Below are positions 13,614 to 21,175 of a stretch of 32,326 nucleotides of DNA, piece by piece; the first letter of the stretch is position 1, and every line of letters begins with the position of its first letter. The notes below the pieces were generated by a model. It was not told the origin of the DNA and did not search any database. It saw only the letters and a program-made list of their open reading frames with translations. This DNA comes from a bacterium (GTDB lineage Bacteria; Patescibacteriota; Minisyncoccia; UBA6257; JACOXY01): positions 1-32,326 of the forward strand of contig JAUXUB010000037.1 of the NCBI GenBank assembly GCA_030680955.1. Direction: 5' to 3'. A program made the translations under genes and the position numbers.

Positions 13614-13747
13614 GGGACCTCCTTTCTTATAAGTGCAAGACATTTCTTGCACGTTACGTGGGTTGAAAGATAGATTGTTTTGCCTATCTTTTTGCACAGA
13701 GCGCCGTTGGTGTTTCCAACTTTTCTTTTATGTATCACTTCTTCCAT
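13610..13747 (-). CDS. 45-residue basic CxxC protein
   Basis: The protein begins MEEVIHKRKVGNTNGALC and ends with VTCKKCLALIRKEVP. Cys18 and the CKKC pair (Cys33, Cys36) suggest a small zinc-binding knuckle. It starts 20 nt downstream of a consensus promoter, with AAAGGAA in front of the ATG. Its stop overlaps the start of the next peptide. The pair (basic zinc-knuckle protein plus one-helix membrane peptide) forms a two-gene operon of unknown role. Confidence 0.65.
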   Translation of the reverse strand: MEEVIHKRKVGNTNGALCKKIGKTIYLSTHVTCKKCLALIRKEVP

Positions 13748-13767
13748 ATTGTTTCCTTTCTAGATGA

Positions 13768-13796
13768 ATACTAACATAAAATATAGTAGTTGTCAA
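13768..13796 (-). promoter_or_regulatory. Consensus promoter TTGACA-17-TAGTAT
   Basis: On the minus strand, TTGACA (13796-13791), a 17-nt spacer and TAGTAT (13773-13768), 20 bp upstream of the CxxC gene. Confidence 0.8.
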
Positions 13797-13891
13797 ATTA
13801 TTATGGCTATTTTTGATGATAGGTGGACATCATAGAAAAAAGTTTGAACACATTATAAGAAGTTATTTTGATATTGATGATGGTTTAGAAA

Positions 13892-13921
13892 TAAAAAAGA
13901 AGACCCATCGTGAGATGGGCC
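13892..13921 (-). terminator. Terminator of the three-gene small membrane-protein operon
   Basis: On the minus strand GGCCCATC-TCAC-GATGGGTC is followed by TTCTTTTTT, 38 bp after the last gene of the operon. Confidence 0.85.
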
Positions 13922-13958
13922 TGCCAGTAGTGGATACTGGACTTGGATGGGGGTGTAG

Positions 13959-14234
13959 TTATGACGAGTCTTTAGAAAAGTACTCGTCTTTTACTGCGCG
14001 AATAGTCACTGGGATGATGGCTAGTGCGCCAATACCGAACAAGATTTTGGCGATTAAGTACATCCATGGAAAGCGTATGTAGAAACCTGTAGCTTCCATG
14101 CACTCTCCTCTAAAATACTGCGCACAATCCACCGAATATGAAAAGAAGAACAGGACGATGGAAATGAGCCAAGATGAAGCCCAGAGGATGGTTGCAACCC
14201 CTGGGGCTGGTTCGAGATTTTCGATATCGTCCAT
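13959..14234 (-). CDS. Small two-helix membrane protein, third gene of operon
   Basis: 91 residues. The soluble N-terminus MDDIENLEPAPG leads into helix 1 (VATILWASSWLISIVLFFF), then a loop with two cysteines (DCAQYFRGEC) that would be outside, helix 2 (MYLIAKILFGIGALAIIPV), and a charged tail. The start is chosen at ATG 14234 because AAAGGAG precedes it with the same spacing as in the two upstream genes; the frame is open further upstream but without a start signal. No family recognised. Confidence 0.7.
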   Translation of the reverse strand: MDDIENLEPAPGVATILWASSWLISIVLFFFSYSVDCAQYFRGECMEATGFYIRFPWMYLIAKILFGIGALAIIPVTIRAVKDEYFSKDSS

Positions 14235-14260
14235 GGCGAGCTTCTCCTTTGATGTAGCAC

Positions 14261-14416
14261 CTAATTTAGAGTGAGTAGTATAGAGCCGTAGCTTAGCCCC
14301 TTTTGGAGCCTTTGGGCCGCCCAAGTGAATATCGCCCGAAGAAAAGAGTGGCACCACTCAAAAAAAATGGTGGCGATAACGAATGAAGTTAGGAACTCAA
14401 ACGGGTTGCTGTCCAT
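14261..14416 (-). CDS. 51-residue membrane-associated peptide, second gene of operon
   Basis: The protein starts MDSNPFEFLTSFVIATIFFE and continues with an amphipathic or second hydrophobic segment (SFLRAIFTWAAQRLQKGLSY). AAAAGGAG lies 8 nt before the ATG. It sits 26 bp upstream of the third gene and 65 bp downstream of the first. No family recognised; it is supported by the SD, the in-operon position and the clean stop. Confidence 0.6.
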   Translation of the reverse strand: MDSNPFEFLTSFVIATIFFEWCHSFLRAIFTWAAQRLQKGLSYGSILLTLN

Positions 14417-14481
14417 GGCGTTTCTCCTTTTGTGATGCGATTGCGGGTTTACTCTGCGTACTTGGTCCGAAGTGTTTCGGA

Positions 14482-14637
14482 TCAGTAACCAAAGTAGTGA
14501 CAGGTAGCGGCAGCGGCGAAGAGCAGTGCGTTGAACATCATTGCTTCCTTTTTTACTCCAGCAGGAGGTATAAAGAATGCGAATGTGTTTAAGCCGAGCA
14601 TCACAACCCCCATTCCAAAAATCACACTTCCAAGCAT
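14482..14637 (-). CDS. 51-residue membrane peptide, first gene of operon
   Basis: Two hydrophobic stretches (LGSVIFGMGVVMLGLNTFAFF and MFNALLFAAAATCHYF) joined by a short polar turn (IPPAGVKKEA). AAAAGGAGA lies 6 nt before the ATG. The 5' leader of about 50 nt, read from a consensus promoter, holds a small hairpin (GTGAC/GTCAC). The shape resembles a small helical-hairpin membrane protein. Codon choice is GC-richer than in the core genes nearby. Confidence 0.6.
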   Translation of the reverse strand: MLGSVIFGMGVVMLGLNTFAFFIPPAGVKKEAMMFNALLFAAAATCHYFGY

Positions 14638-14690
14638 GGGAATCTCCTTTTGTTTTAAGGTGACGCGATTGTCACTTTTTTACTAGTTGC

Positions 14691-14719
14691 ATTATACTAT
14701 ATAATCATAAGAAAGTCAA
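14691..14719 (-). promoter_or_regulatory. Consensus promoter TTGACT-17-TATAAT
   Basis: On the minus strand, TTGACT (14719-14714), a 17-nt spacer and TATAAT (14696-14691), driving the small membrane-protein operon. It lies just downstream of the tmRNA terminator. Confidence 0.85.
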
Positions 14720-14726
14720 TATTACC

Positions 14727-14756
14727 AAAAATAGCCTTATTTTATAGGCTATTTTT
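14727..14756 (-). terminator. Terminator of tmRNA
   Basis: AAAAATAGCC and GGCTATTTTT form a 10-bp stem with T-run on the minus strand, 7 bp after the mature tmRNA end. Confidence 0.85.
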
Positions 14757-14762
14757 GAATTG

Positions 14763-15110
14763 TGGAAGTGGGGAGATTGAACTCCCGTCCAGAATTTAAC
14801 TCGGAGAACTTCTACGGGCGTAGTCTGACATATTTTTTAAGTGTTGCATACCAAGTGTCAGACAGCCAAGTATATAGCACTTTCCCGCTCAATTTTCATT
14901 CCCTCCGCAGGAGTAGGGAACAGAGCCTGATAATTTAACACCGACGATCACTCTATCAGGCGTCGAGAGCGTCGATGGGTCTTATGCAAATGCTAAGGCC
15001 GGTTGTTTGTTGAATGAGTTTGCACTTATTCTTTTGTAGAAGTTTTAAGAGATTCCACAGCTCTGCACGCTGTTCTCAAAATCAGCATTCTGTCGAAACC
15101 TTTCACCCCC
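14763..15110 (-). ncRNA. ssrA: Transfer-messenger RNA (tmRNA)
   Basis: About 348 nt. The 5' end GGGGGTGAAAGGTTTCGACA and the 3' end with the T-arm around GGGAGTTCAATCTCCC are diagnostic. GGGGGTG pairs with CACTTCC as a 7-bp acceptor stem (two G-U pairs), leaving A as discriminator; CCA is not encoded and must be added. The tag frame starts at GCA and encodes ANSFNKQPALAFA before TAA. tmRNA with SmpB rescues ribosomes stalled on broken mRNAs and tags the peptide for proteolysis. Several GC-rich helices and possible pseudoknots follow the tag frame. smpB lies 117 bp upstream on the same strand. Confidence 0.95.
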
Positions 15111-15227
15111 ATAAATCATTTGCCTTACAAATGATCAAATTCTAAAATATAAAGTCTAATTTCTAAATATTTAAAATTTAGTTTTTATATTTTGTTTAGA
15201 ATTTAATTTTTTAGAATTTAAAATTTG

Positions 15228-15689
15228 TTATCTCTTGAGCCTTCGGCCTACTTCACGCTCAATATCTTTTTTCTTAATAGATGAGCGTTTGTCGTGCTTC
15301 TTTTTGTTTCGTGCCAAACCAACCTGTAATTTCAGCCGACTGCCTCTATTATACATCTTAAGTGGCACTAATGTCAAGCCGGTCTTTTCTGTTTTTCCTA
15401 TGAGTTCTGCAATTTCAGATTTTTTTAGAAGTAATTTTCTACTTCGCGTTGACTCATAATCTTTTGGAGAATTATTAGTCTGATATGGGGGAATGTTTGC
15501 ATTAAGTAAATATGCTTCGCCGCCGCGAATAACTACAAAAGCTCCTATTAAAGAAGCCGATCCTTTTCGGATTGATTTGACCTCAAAACCTAGAAGTTGT
15601 AAACCAGCCTCATATGTTTCAAGGATTTCATAATCAAATGTCGCCTTTTTATTTAAACTCAATATATTACTGTTATTTATTGTTGTCAT
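15228..15689 (-). CDS. smpB: SsrA-binding protein SmpB
   Basis: 153 residues with the SmpB OB-fold pattern: LSLNKKATFDYEILETYEAG, LLGFEVKSIRKGSASLIGAF, EAYLLNANIPPY, RSRKLLLKKSEIAELIGKTE, LTLVPLKMYNRGSRLKLQVG, and the lysine-rich C-terminal tail (KKKHDKRSSIKKKDIEREVG) that enters the mRNA channel of the stalled ribosome. It delivers tmRNA to the ribosome. It is directly upstream of ssrA on the same strand, so the partners may be transcribed together. Length is normal. Confidence 0.97.
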   Translation of the reverse strand: MTTINNSNILSLNKKATFDYEILETYEAGLQLLGFEVKSIRKGSASLIGAFVVIRGGEAYLLNANIPPYQTNNSPKDYESTRSRKLLLKKSEIAELIGKTEKTGLTLVPLKMYNRGSRLKLQVGLARNKKKHDKRSSIKKKDIEREVGRRLKR

Positions 15690-16033
15690 TTTGTTTCTAT
15701 TTTCCTCTATTCATAATTCTTAATTCATACTTCATACTTCACTCATTAAGCATAGACCATAGATTAATTTTTCGCTATTCCTAGCCTTTTCCAATACAAT
15801 ATGAGTCCCAAATGAGGTGTGGAATATAACGCAAACATGTCCAAAATAGTTCCCGAGCGAATTTTATGAGTCGAGGGACTACCTTGTAAAATAACGTAGC
15901 ATTTGTTGGAAATGTTGTATTCCTTCGACAAGTTCAGGAAATAATTTGTATAAAATCATTTCGAGATCATCTTGCATTGGAATATATTTTTCTAATATTA
16001 AAAAAGAGCCTTATATGGCTCTTTTTAGCGTAC
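15690..16033. other. Intergenic region between smpB and the Fic gene
   Basis: No coding signal. Near smpB there is a degenerate 7-nt tandem repeat (TTCATAA, TTCTTAA, TTCATAC, TTCATAC, TTCACTC at about 15709-15743). An imperfect inverted repeat joins GGAATATAAC (15821-15830) to AATGTTGTATTCC (15911-15923). A degenerate copy of a ttcgacaagctcagg-type dispersed repeat sits at 15923-15938. The Fic terminator is at 16000-16027. Confidence 0.4.
16000..16027 (-). terminator. Terminator of the Fic gene
   Basis: AAAAAGAGCC-ttatat-GGCTCTTTTT, ten perfect pairs with A/T runs on both sides, 7 bp past the Fic stop. Confidence 0.85.
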
Positions 16034-16684
16034 TTAAATCATTGCATACTTTAATTTGAAGTACGTCCGCATTGCATTTTGGCATCGGAATGCCTTGTAG
16101 TAAGTAGTGCCTTTATCGCTGGATGTAAAAATGAATGGAGTGAGTCCTGCAAATCGCATCAGATACCAAACAAGCAACCTGCCAGTTCTGCCGTTACCAT
16201 CAATAAATGGATGAATTTCTTCAAAGGTAAAATGGAAGTTGGCTATAGTTTCCAAGGCATATTCATCGTAATTCTCTTTTGATGTATTTCTTTTCTTTAT
16301 CTGAAGTTGGAAATAACTTATTTCTTCGTTTAGCTTATTCATTTCTCCCTTAATCAATTTAAGCGCAAAACCCCGATGCGATCCAACGTATACATCGCAG
16401 TCCCTATATTGGCCAATTAGATAATCCGGAATTTTAGTCTCTCCAAAGAATGTATTATGTTCTTCAATTATTAGTTTATGGATTTGAAAGAGTATAGACT
16501 CATCCCAATATAGATTACTCGCAAGGCATTTTTCTAAATATATAAGTGCGGCGGTGTGTCCCTTTCTATGTCGCAGGTGAATACACATCATTAACAATTC
16601 TAGGTTTATACCGATGTTTTCTATTAAGTTAGATTCGTGAACAAACCTTGCGGCTAGATCTTCATCGAGAGGTTCGCGATGCAT
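16034..16684 (-). CDS. Fic-domain protein, autoinhibited class
   Basis: 216 residues. The catalytic motif HPFIDGNGRTGR (158-169) is complete, including His158 and both Arg. Fic enzymes usually transfer AMP, or another nucleotide or phosphate group, to a target hydroxyl. The N-terminal helix carries the inhibitory motif SNLIEN (Ser18, Glu22, Asn23), matching (S/T)xxxE(G/N), here in cis at the N-terminus (class II). The middle (IPDYLIGQYRDCDVYVGS) fits the flap that docks target proteins. The start ATG 16684 follows GGAGG by 10 nt. The gene is divergent from argS. Targets are unknown; toxin, regulator and effector roles are all possible. Confidence 0.88.
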   Translation of the reverse strand: MHREPLDEDLAARFVHESNLIENIGINLELLMMCIHLRHRKGHTAALIYLEKCLASNLYWDESILFQIHKLIIEEHNTFFGETKIPDYLIGQYRDCDVYVGSHRGFALKLIKGEMNKLNEEISYFQLQIKKRNTSKENYDEYALETIANFHFTFEEIHPFIDGNGRTGRLLVWYLMRFAGLTPFIFTSSDKGTTYYKAFRCQNAMRTYFKLKYAMI

Positions 16685-16760
16685 GACTTTTTAGCCTCCA
16701 TATGAATATAAAGTTACTGTTCGTGATACTATCAAATTAATACTAAATCTACAAGTAGGC

Positions 16761-16789
16761 TTACCTTTTTAGATATTCCACGATACAAT
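16761..16789 (+). promoter_or_regulatory. Promoter TTACCT-17-TACAAT, 6 nt before argS ATG
   Basis: TACAAT (16784-16789) ends 6 nt before ATG 16796; TTACCT (16761-16766) is 17 nt upstream. No SD is present, so the mRNA is probably leaderless. Confidence 0.5.
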
Positions 16790-16795
16790 ATAAAT

Positions 16796-18409
16796 ATGAG
16801 AAATAAGATAATCGCATTACTTAGAAATGTAATTGAGGAAGATATAGAAATTGTGGTTTCCTCACCAGAGAACTACGCATTTGGTCATTATTCCACAAGC
16901 GTGGCTTTTTCGCTTGCCAAAATTTGGAAAATGTCTCCAACTGTAGCGGCAGAAAAACTAAAAGAGAAAATAATTGCCATAGACAAAGACAAGCTATTTA
17001 AAGAGATTAATGTAGTAAGTCCTGGCTTTATAAATTTTTGGATATCTAGTGATAAGCTCGAAGGAGAATTTAAAGAAATACTAAAGAAAAAAAATAAATA
17101 TGGTAAGCCAAGCTCATCTAAGGGAGTCCGACTTCCTAAGATTCAGGTAGAATTCATTTCGGCAAATCCAACGGGACCTCTTACAATGGCAAATGGTAGA
17201 GGCGGTTTTTTGGGTGATGTGCTTTCTAATATTTTAGAATTTACAGGCAAGAAAGTTGAGCGCGAGTATTACGTAAATGATACAGGAAATCAAATTATAA
17301 CTTTAGGTAAATCTCTTTTGGCATCAATTGGATTAATTGCAGATGAGGAGAAGTTCTATAAAGGAGGATATATAAAAACGTGGGCTCTAAAAAATAAAGC
17401 TTTTATAAAAAAGAATCAAAAAAATCCTCTTCTTATTGGCAAAAAAGCAGCAAAAGAATTACTCGCTAATATAAAAAAAGTAATAATTAAAAAATCTGGA
17501 ATTAAATTTGATCGGTTTACGTCAGAAGATTCTCAAATTCATAAAAAGGATCTTATTAAAAAAACCTTAGAAATTTTTAGTACGAAAGGTTTAATATACG
17601 ACAAAGAAGGCGCTAAGTGGTTAAAAACTACGGAATTTGGCGACGACAAAGATAGAGTACTGATTACAAGCGATGGATTTCCAACCTATTTTTTAGCAGA
17701 CGCCGGTCATTTATTAGAAACTAAAACTAGAGGATTTAGTAATAAAATATTAATCTTGGGGCCTGATCATTATGGTTATGTGGCAAGAGTCAAAGCTGCT
17801 GCTAAAATAATTGGACTTGCGAATTTCGAAACTTTGATAACTCAGGCTGTGAGGATTATTAAGGATGGCGTCGAAGTTAAGATGTCTAAACGTAAAGGAG
17901 AATTCATAACATTCGAGGAAGTAGTAGATAAAGTTGGCGTAGACGCTGCCAGATTTTTCTTTTTAATGCACGCACCAGAGAGCCACATGGATTTTGATTT
18001 GAAACTTGCAAAAGAACGTTCCGTTAAAAATCCCGTTTATTATATTCAATATGCTTATGTGCGGTGTGGAGCGATACTGCAAAAAGTCAAAAGTCAAAAG
18101 TCAAAAGTCAAAATTGAAAGTAAAAATTTAGAAAGTCTTAAATCAGAAGTAAGCGAAAAATTAACCATGAAGCTGATAAAATTTCCAGAAATAATTGAAG
18201 ATATTCAAAAAGATTATCAAGTTCATCGCCTTACGCGCTATGCATCGGAGCTGTCTCATATTTTCCATAATTTTTATGAGAAAGAAAGGATTATAGGAGA
18301 AACAAATATTAATCTAATTTATAGCAGAATAATGTTTATAGAAGCAACGCAAATTGTTTTAGGGGGAGTGCTTAACCTTTTGGGAATAAGTAAACCAAAA
18401 AAAATGTAG
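16796..18409 (+). CDS. argS: Arginyl-tRNA synthetase
   Basis: 537 residues, class I synthetase that charges tRNA-Arg. The N-terminal Add-1 domain (ENYAFGHYSTSVAFSLAK) is followed by the HIGH-region SANPTGPLTMANGRGG (122-137), in which HxGH is replaced by TMAN; some ArgRS subgroups carry Asn at the second His. YYVNDTGNQI, the KMSKR loop (362-366) and GVDAARFFFL follow. The C-terminal anticodon-binding domain ends near LNLLGI. Between the catalytic and anticodon domains a lysine/serine-rich stretch (KSQKSKVK) is encoded by a 7-nt tandem repeat. The start follows a -10 box by 6 nt. Confidence 0.96.
   Translation: MRNKIIALLRNVIEEDIEIVVSSPENYAFGHYSTSVAFSLAKIWKMSPTVAAEKLKEKIIAIDKDKLFKEINVVSPGFINFWISSDKLEGEFKEILKKKNKYGKPSSSKGVRLPKIQVEFISANPTGPLTMANGRGGFLGDVLSNILEFTGKKVEREYYVNDTGNQIITLGKSLLASIGLIADEEKFYKGGYIKTWALKNKAFIKKNQKNPLLIGKKAAKELLANIKKVIIKKSGIKFDRFTSEDSQIHKKDLIKKTLEIFSTKGLIYDKEGAKWLKTTEFGDDKDRVLITSDGFPTYFLADAGHLLETKTRGFSNKILILGPDHYGYVARVKAAAKIIGLANFETLITQAVRIIKDGVEVKMSKRKGEFITFEEVVDKVGVDAARFFFLMHAPESHMDFDLKLAKERSVKNPVYYIQYAYVRCGAILQKVKSQKSKVKIESKNLESLKSEVSEKLTMKLIKFPEIIEDIQKDYQVHRLTRYASELSHIFHNFYEKERIIGETNINLIYSRIMFIEATQIVLGGVLNLLGISKPKKM
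18081..18114 (+). repeat. 7-nt tandem repeat (AAAAGTC)n inside argS
   Basis: About four copies of AAAAGTC followed by a partial copy. The encoded stretch lies between domains. One unit is not a multiple of three, so gain or loss of a unit would break the frame, whereas three units keep it. Confidence 0.8.
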
Positions 18410-18457
18410 TCCCAGTTCATAGTTTGTCATATTAACATTATAAATTAATTAATAAGT

Positions 18458-19264
18458 ATGAAGGAGCCTAAGTTGCTAGATAATGATAATAAATTAGATT
18501 CAACTGATTTAGAGCGTTACAATAAACATCTAGAAGAGTTGAGAGCATATGGGTTGCCGGGGCTTGAAGGGCGGTTGGATCGCGGTCTTGATCACACCGG
18601 AATGTTAGCAGTTCAAGAGACTCGCAAAGAAATTCAAGAAATCGCTCAAAAGCTAAATGTAGACATAGAAAATATTGAAGTTTTTACTAAAGCTCTTCAT
18701 GTTGGAGATATTTGGAAAAATGCTGATGAGTTGGCTATGCCTAAAAAAACAGAAGTAAAAGTTTGGATGTTGCTTGCCGATTTATGTCACGAAGTAAATG
18801 GTAGAGATCTTTCTAAATCTGAATATTTAGAGGATTCCGCTAGAATTAAGCAAGGTCTTTTACAGGCAAAAGAAAATCCCGAAGCTCTGTTAGAAGCAGC
18901 AGTACAAAAAATCACAAAGGAAGCTCACTCAAAATTTGATTTAAAAGAGGAAGTTCCATTTTCAGAAGATGATGCATTTCTCTACATGGCAATTGCTGGG
19001 GAAAAATATGGCGTATGTAAAGCCGGGAATTTATATTTTGCAGGCGCGAATGAACTTGATTTCTCTGTTTTAGATAAAGAAGGGTTAACTAAGATTGAAA
19101 AAGAAGACCGTGGACGCATATCCACTTTTTTTCAAAAACAAGGTAGGGATGCTGTTAAGAAACTGTATCCAGGATTAGCAATTGTTTTTGATAATGAAGA
19201 GCTAGCACTTCGATTAGCAAAAAGCGCCGATAATTTAATTCAAAAAGATGAAAGAAAAATTTGA
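18458..19264 (+). CDS. Soluble acidic protein of unknown function
   Basis: 268 residues, no signal peptide or membrane helix, many Glu, Lys and Leu, probably mostly helical. Recognisable stretches are HLEELRAYGLPGLEGRLDRG, VKVWMLLADLCHEVNGRDL, DDAFLYMAIAGEKYGVCKAG and QGRDAVKKLYPGLAIVF. It ends inside the start of the CCA-enzyme gene (17-nt overlap), so the two are very likely co-transcribed and translationally coupled. That points to a tRNA or RNA-related context but gives no function. The start ATG 18458 lacks an SD. Confidence 0.65.
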   Translation: MKEPKLLDNDNKLDSTDLERYNKHLEELRAYGLPGLEGRLDRGLDHTGMLAVQETRKEIQEIAQKLNVDIENIEVFTKALHVGDIWKNADELAMPKKTEVKVWMLLADLCHEVNGRDLSKSEYLEDSARIKQGLLQAKENPEALLEAAVQKITKEAHSKFDLKEEVPFSEDDAFLYMAIAGEKYGVCKAGNLYFAGANELDFSVLDKEGLTKIEKEDRGRISTFFQKQGRDAVKKLYPGLAIVFDNEELALRLAKSADNLIQKDERKI

Positions 19265-20816
19265 TCCTATAAATAAAAAAACTATAGAAGAACGTGAACG
19301 ATTCGAGAGTATGACAGAAACCAAAAAGGAAGAGCATATTGACGAGCTTCATGAGCGAGCTTTATTAGAAAATGTTTTGCCGCTACGACAAAAGGCAGAA
19401 AGTTTAAAAAATAAGACAGAAAGCAAAGATTTAAATTTGGTTGCAGATATTGCAGAACTAATAAGAGACAAGGGTGGTTTGGCTCTGATTGTTGGTGGCT
19501 ATGCTCGAGATGAAGTGCTAAATGAGTCTGGGTATGAATTAGAGCCTAAAGATCTTGATCTTGAAATATATGGCATATCTAGTGATGAGCTTCAAGAGAT
19601 TTTAAAAACTTTCGGAGATATTGATGAAGTTGGCGCGCAATTTCAAGTTACGAAACTTACTTTAGAAACCGGTACAATAATAGATGTTGCATTGCCACGG
19701 CGTGATTCTAAAACTGGTAGGGGACACAAGGGATTTAAATCAGAATCAGATATAGAAATGACTATTGAAGATGCCGCAAGAAGACGAGATTTTACGATTA
19801 ATGCCTTAGGGCTCGATCCGCTAACGGGTGAAATTATAGATAAATTTGGTGGGCTAGAAGATATACGCAATAAAAAGTTGCGCGCTATAGATCCAAAGAC
19901 TTTTATTGAAGACCCTCTACGTGTTCTTCGTGCAGCACAATTTGCAGGAAGATTTGGTTTTGGAGTAGATGATGAAACAGCAGAACTTTGTCGCTCATTA
20001 GATTTAAAAGAACTTCCTGGGGAGCGATTAGGTGAGGAATGGCGGAAGCTTCTTTTGAAATCTCCAAAACCAAGCATAGGGCTTGAGGTTGCAAGAGAGC
20101 TTGGTATTATAGAAAAGCTGCATCCAGAGCTTGAAGCACTTATTGGCACTCCACAAGATCCAAAATATCATCCAGAAGGCGATGTGTGGGAACACACCAA
20201 GCTCTCTGTAGATGCTGCCGCGCTAATTGTCTGCAGACAAAAGCTATCAGAGGACGAGGCATTTATCCTGCTTTTTACGGCCTTGTGTCACGACTTAGGC
20301 AAGCCCATAACAACAAAAAAGACCGACGAAGGAAAAATTATTTCACATGAACATGCCTCCGCTGGTGTTAAGCCAACTAAAAAAATGATGGCGTCGCTTA
20401 GGTTATCAAGTGACATCGTAGAGAAAGTATCGCCTCTTGTTGAGGAGCATATGTTTCCACTCACTAGTCCGAATCCTTCAGATTCTGCCGTCCGTCGGCT
20501 GGCAAAGCGATTAGGCAAGGCTTCAATTTTAGAATTGGTTATGGTTTCTGAGGCAGATTCTGGTGGACGCGGCAAAATTTTAAAATCTTTTCCAGAGGGA
20601 GAGGCGTTGCTTGCAGTCGCCGCTCGTTTAGAAGTCTTAGGCGAAGCTCCAAAGCCAATTTTGATGGGCCGCGATTTAATTGAAATTGGCTTTACACCAG
20701 GTCATCACTTTGGTGAAGTATTGCGCAGTATTTATGATGAACAGCTTGATGGAAAAATAAAAACATTAGATGAAGCGAAAGTTCGCGCGAAGGAGATTTA
20801 TCACTTTATTAAGTAG
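19248..20816 (+). CDS. cca: tRNA nucleotidyltransferase / poly(A) polymerase family (CCA-adding type) with HD domain
   Basis: 522 residues. After about 75 extra N-terminal residues comes the class II nucleotidyltransferase head: LIVGGYARDEVL (GG at 83-84), the catalytic pair in KDLDLEIYG (Asp102, Asp104), RRDFTINALGLDP, FGGLEDIRNKKLRA and EDPLRVLRAAQFAGRF. A neck follows, then an HD phosphohydrolase domain (HPEGDVWEHTKLSVD, LFTALCHDLGKP, HEHASAGV). CCA enzymes add or repair the 3' CCA of tRNAs; this matters here because the tmRNA gene does not encode CCA. HD domains in the family remove 2',3'-phosphates. The start overlaps the preceding gene; an internal ATG near residue 22 is an alternative. 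Confidence 0.92.
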   Translation: MKEKFDPINKKTIEERERFESMTETKKEEHIDELHERALLENVLPLRQKAESLKNKTESKDLNLVADIAELIRDKGGLALIVGGYARDEVLNESGYELEPKDLDLEIYGISSDELQEILKTFGDIDEVGAQFQVTKLTLETGTIIDVALPRRDSKTGRGHKGFKSESDIEMTIEDAARRRDFTINALGLDPLTGEIIDKFGGLEDIRNKKLRAIDPKTFIEDPLRVLRAAQFAGRFGFGVDDETAELCRSLDLKELPGERLGEEWRKLLLKSPKPSIGLEVARELGIIEKLHPELEALIGTPQDPKYHPEGDVWEHTKLSVDAAALIVCRQKLSEDEAFILLFTALCHDLGKPITTKKTDEGKIISHEHASAGVKPTKKMMASLRLSSDIVEKVSPLVEEHMFPLTSPNPSDSAVRRLAKRLGKASILELVMVSEADSGGRGKILKSFPEGEALLAVAARLEVLGEAPKPILMGRDLIEIGFTPGHHFGEVLRSIYDEQLDGKIKTLDEAKVRAKEIYHFIK

Positions 20817-20836
20817 CACTATATTTTTTTAATTAT

Positions 20837-20865
20837 TTGCCAAGCCTAAAAAGAAGTAGTATTGT
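20837..20865 (+). promoter_or_regulatory. Promoter TTGCCA-17-TATTGT
   Basis: TTGCCA (20837-20842), a 17-nt spacer and TATTGT (20860-20865), 42 bp upstream of the next ATG. Confidence 0.55.
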
Positions 20866-20907
20866 ATGGCTAGAAAGATAGAGGAATGATACGGGAAGGA
20901 GTTATAT

Positions 20908-21153
20908 ATGCACGGTCCATGCCTATATATAACTTTCAATAACTTGGATAGAAGTCAGAATAATACTTTACGTGATGATTGTGGAACAATAATTCCAAAA
21001 GAGTTGATTGCCCAATTTAAAAGAAGTTTTATTTGTTTTGCTCACGGCTGGAATCTTGAAGTAAAAAAAGATTCGATTGAAATTCATTACCCCGGACAGA
21101 CTTTTTTATTCTGCGAGGGGACGATAAAAATGGTCTCGGTGATTTATGATTAA
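20908..21153 (+). CDS. 81-residue protein of unknown function
   Basis: The start is well supported by GGGAAGGAG 8 nt before the ATG. The protein has an N-terminal strand (GPCLYITFNNL), a polar middle with DDCGTIIPKELIAQFKRSF, then ICFAHGWNLEVKKDSIEIHY and FLFCEGTIKMVSVIYD, consistent with a small beta-rich domain. Three Cys after Cys5 (Cys25, Cys43, Cys69) show no CxxC pair. It is a single-gene unit with promoter and terminator. No family recognised. Confidence 0.65.
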   Translation: MHGPCLYITFNNLDRSQNNTLRDDCGTIIPKELIAQFKRSFICFAHGWNLEVKKDSIEIHYPGQTFLFCEGTIKMVSVIYD

Positions 21154-21175
21154 GCTGCTACACGCAGCTTTTTTA
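21152..21175 (+). terminator. Terminator overlapping the convergent EamA gene end
   Basis: AAGCTGC-tacac-GCAGCTT followed by TTTTT; the T-run touches the stop codon of the minus-strand transporter. Confidence 0.85.

Noticed and set aside
13813-14082. 89-residue plus-strand reading frame
   Set aside because: It runs antisense to a terminator and to the well-supported membrane protein gene at 13959-14234, and has no SD or family-like content.
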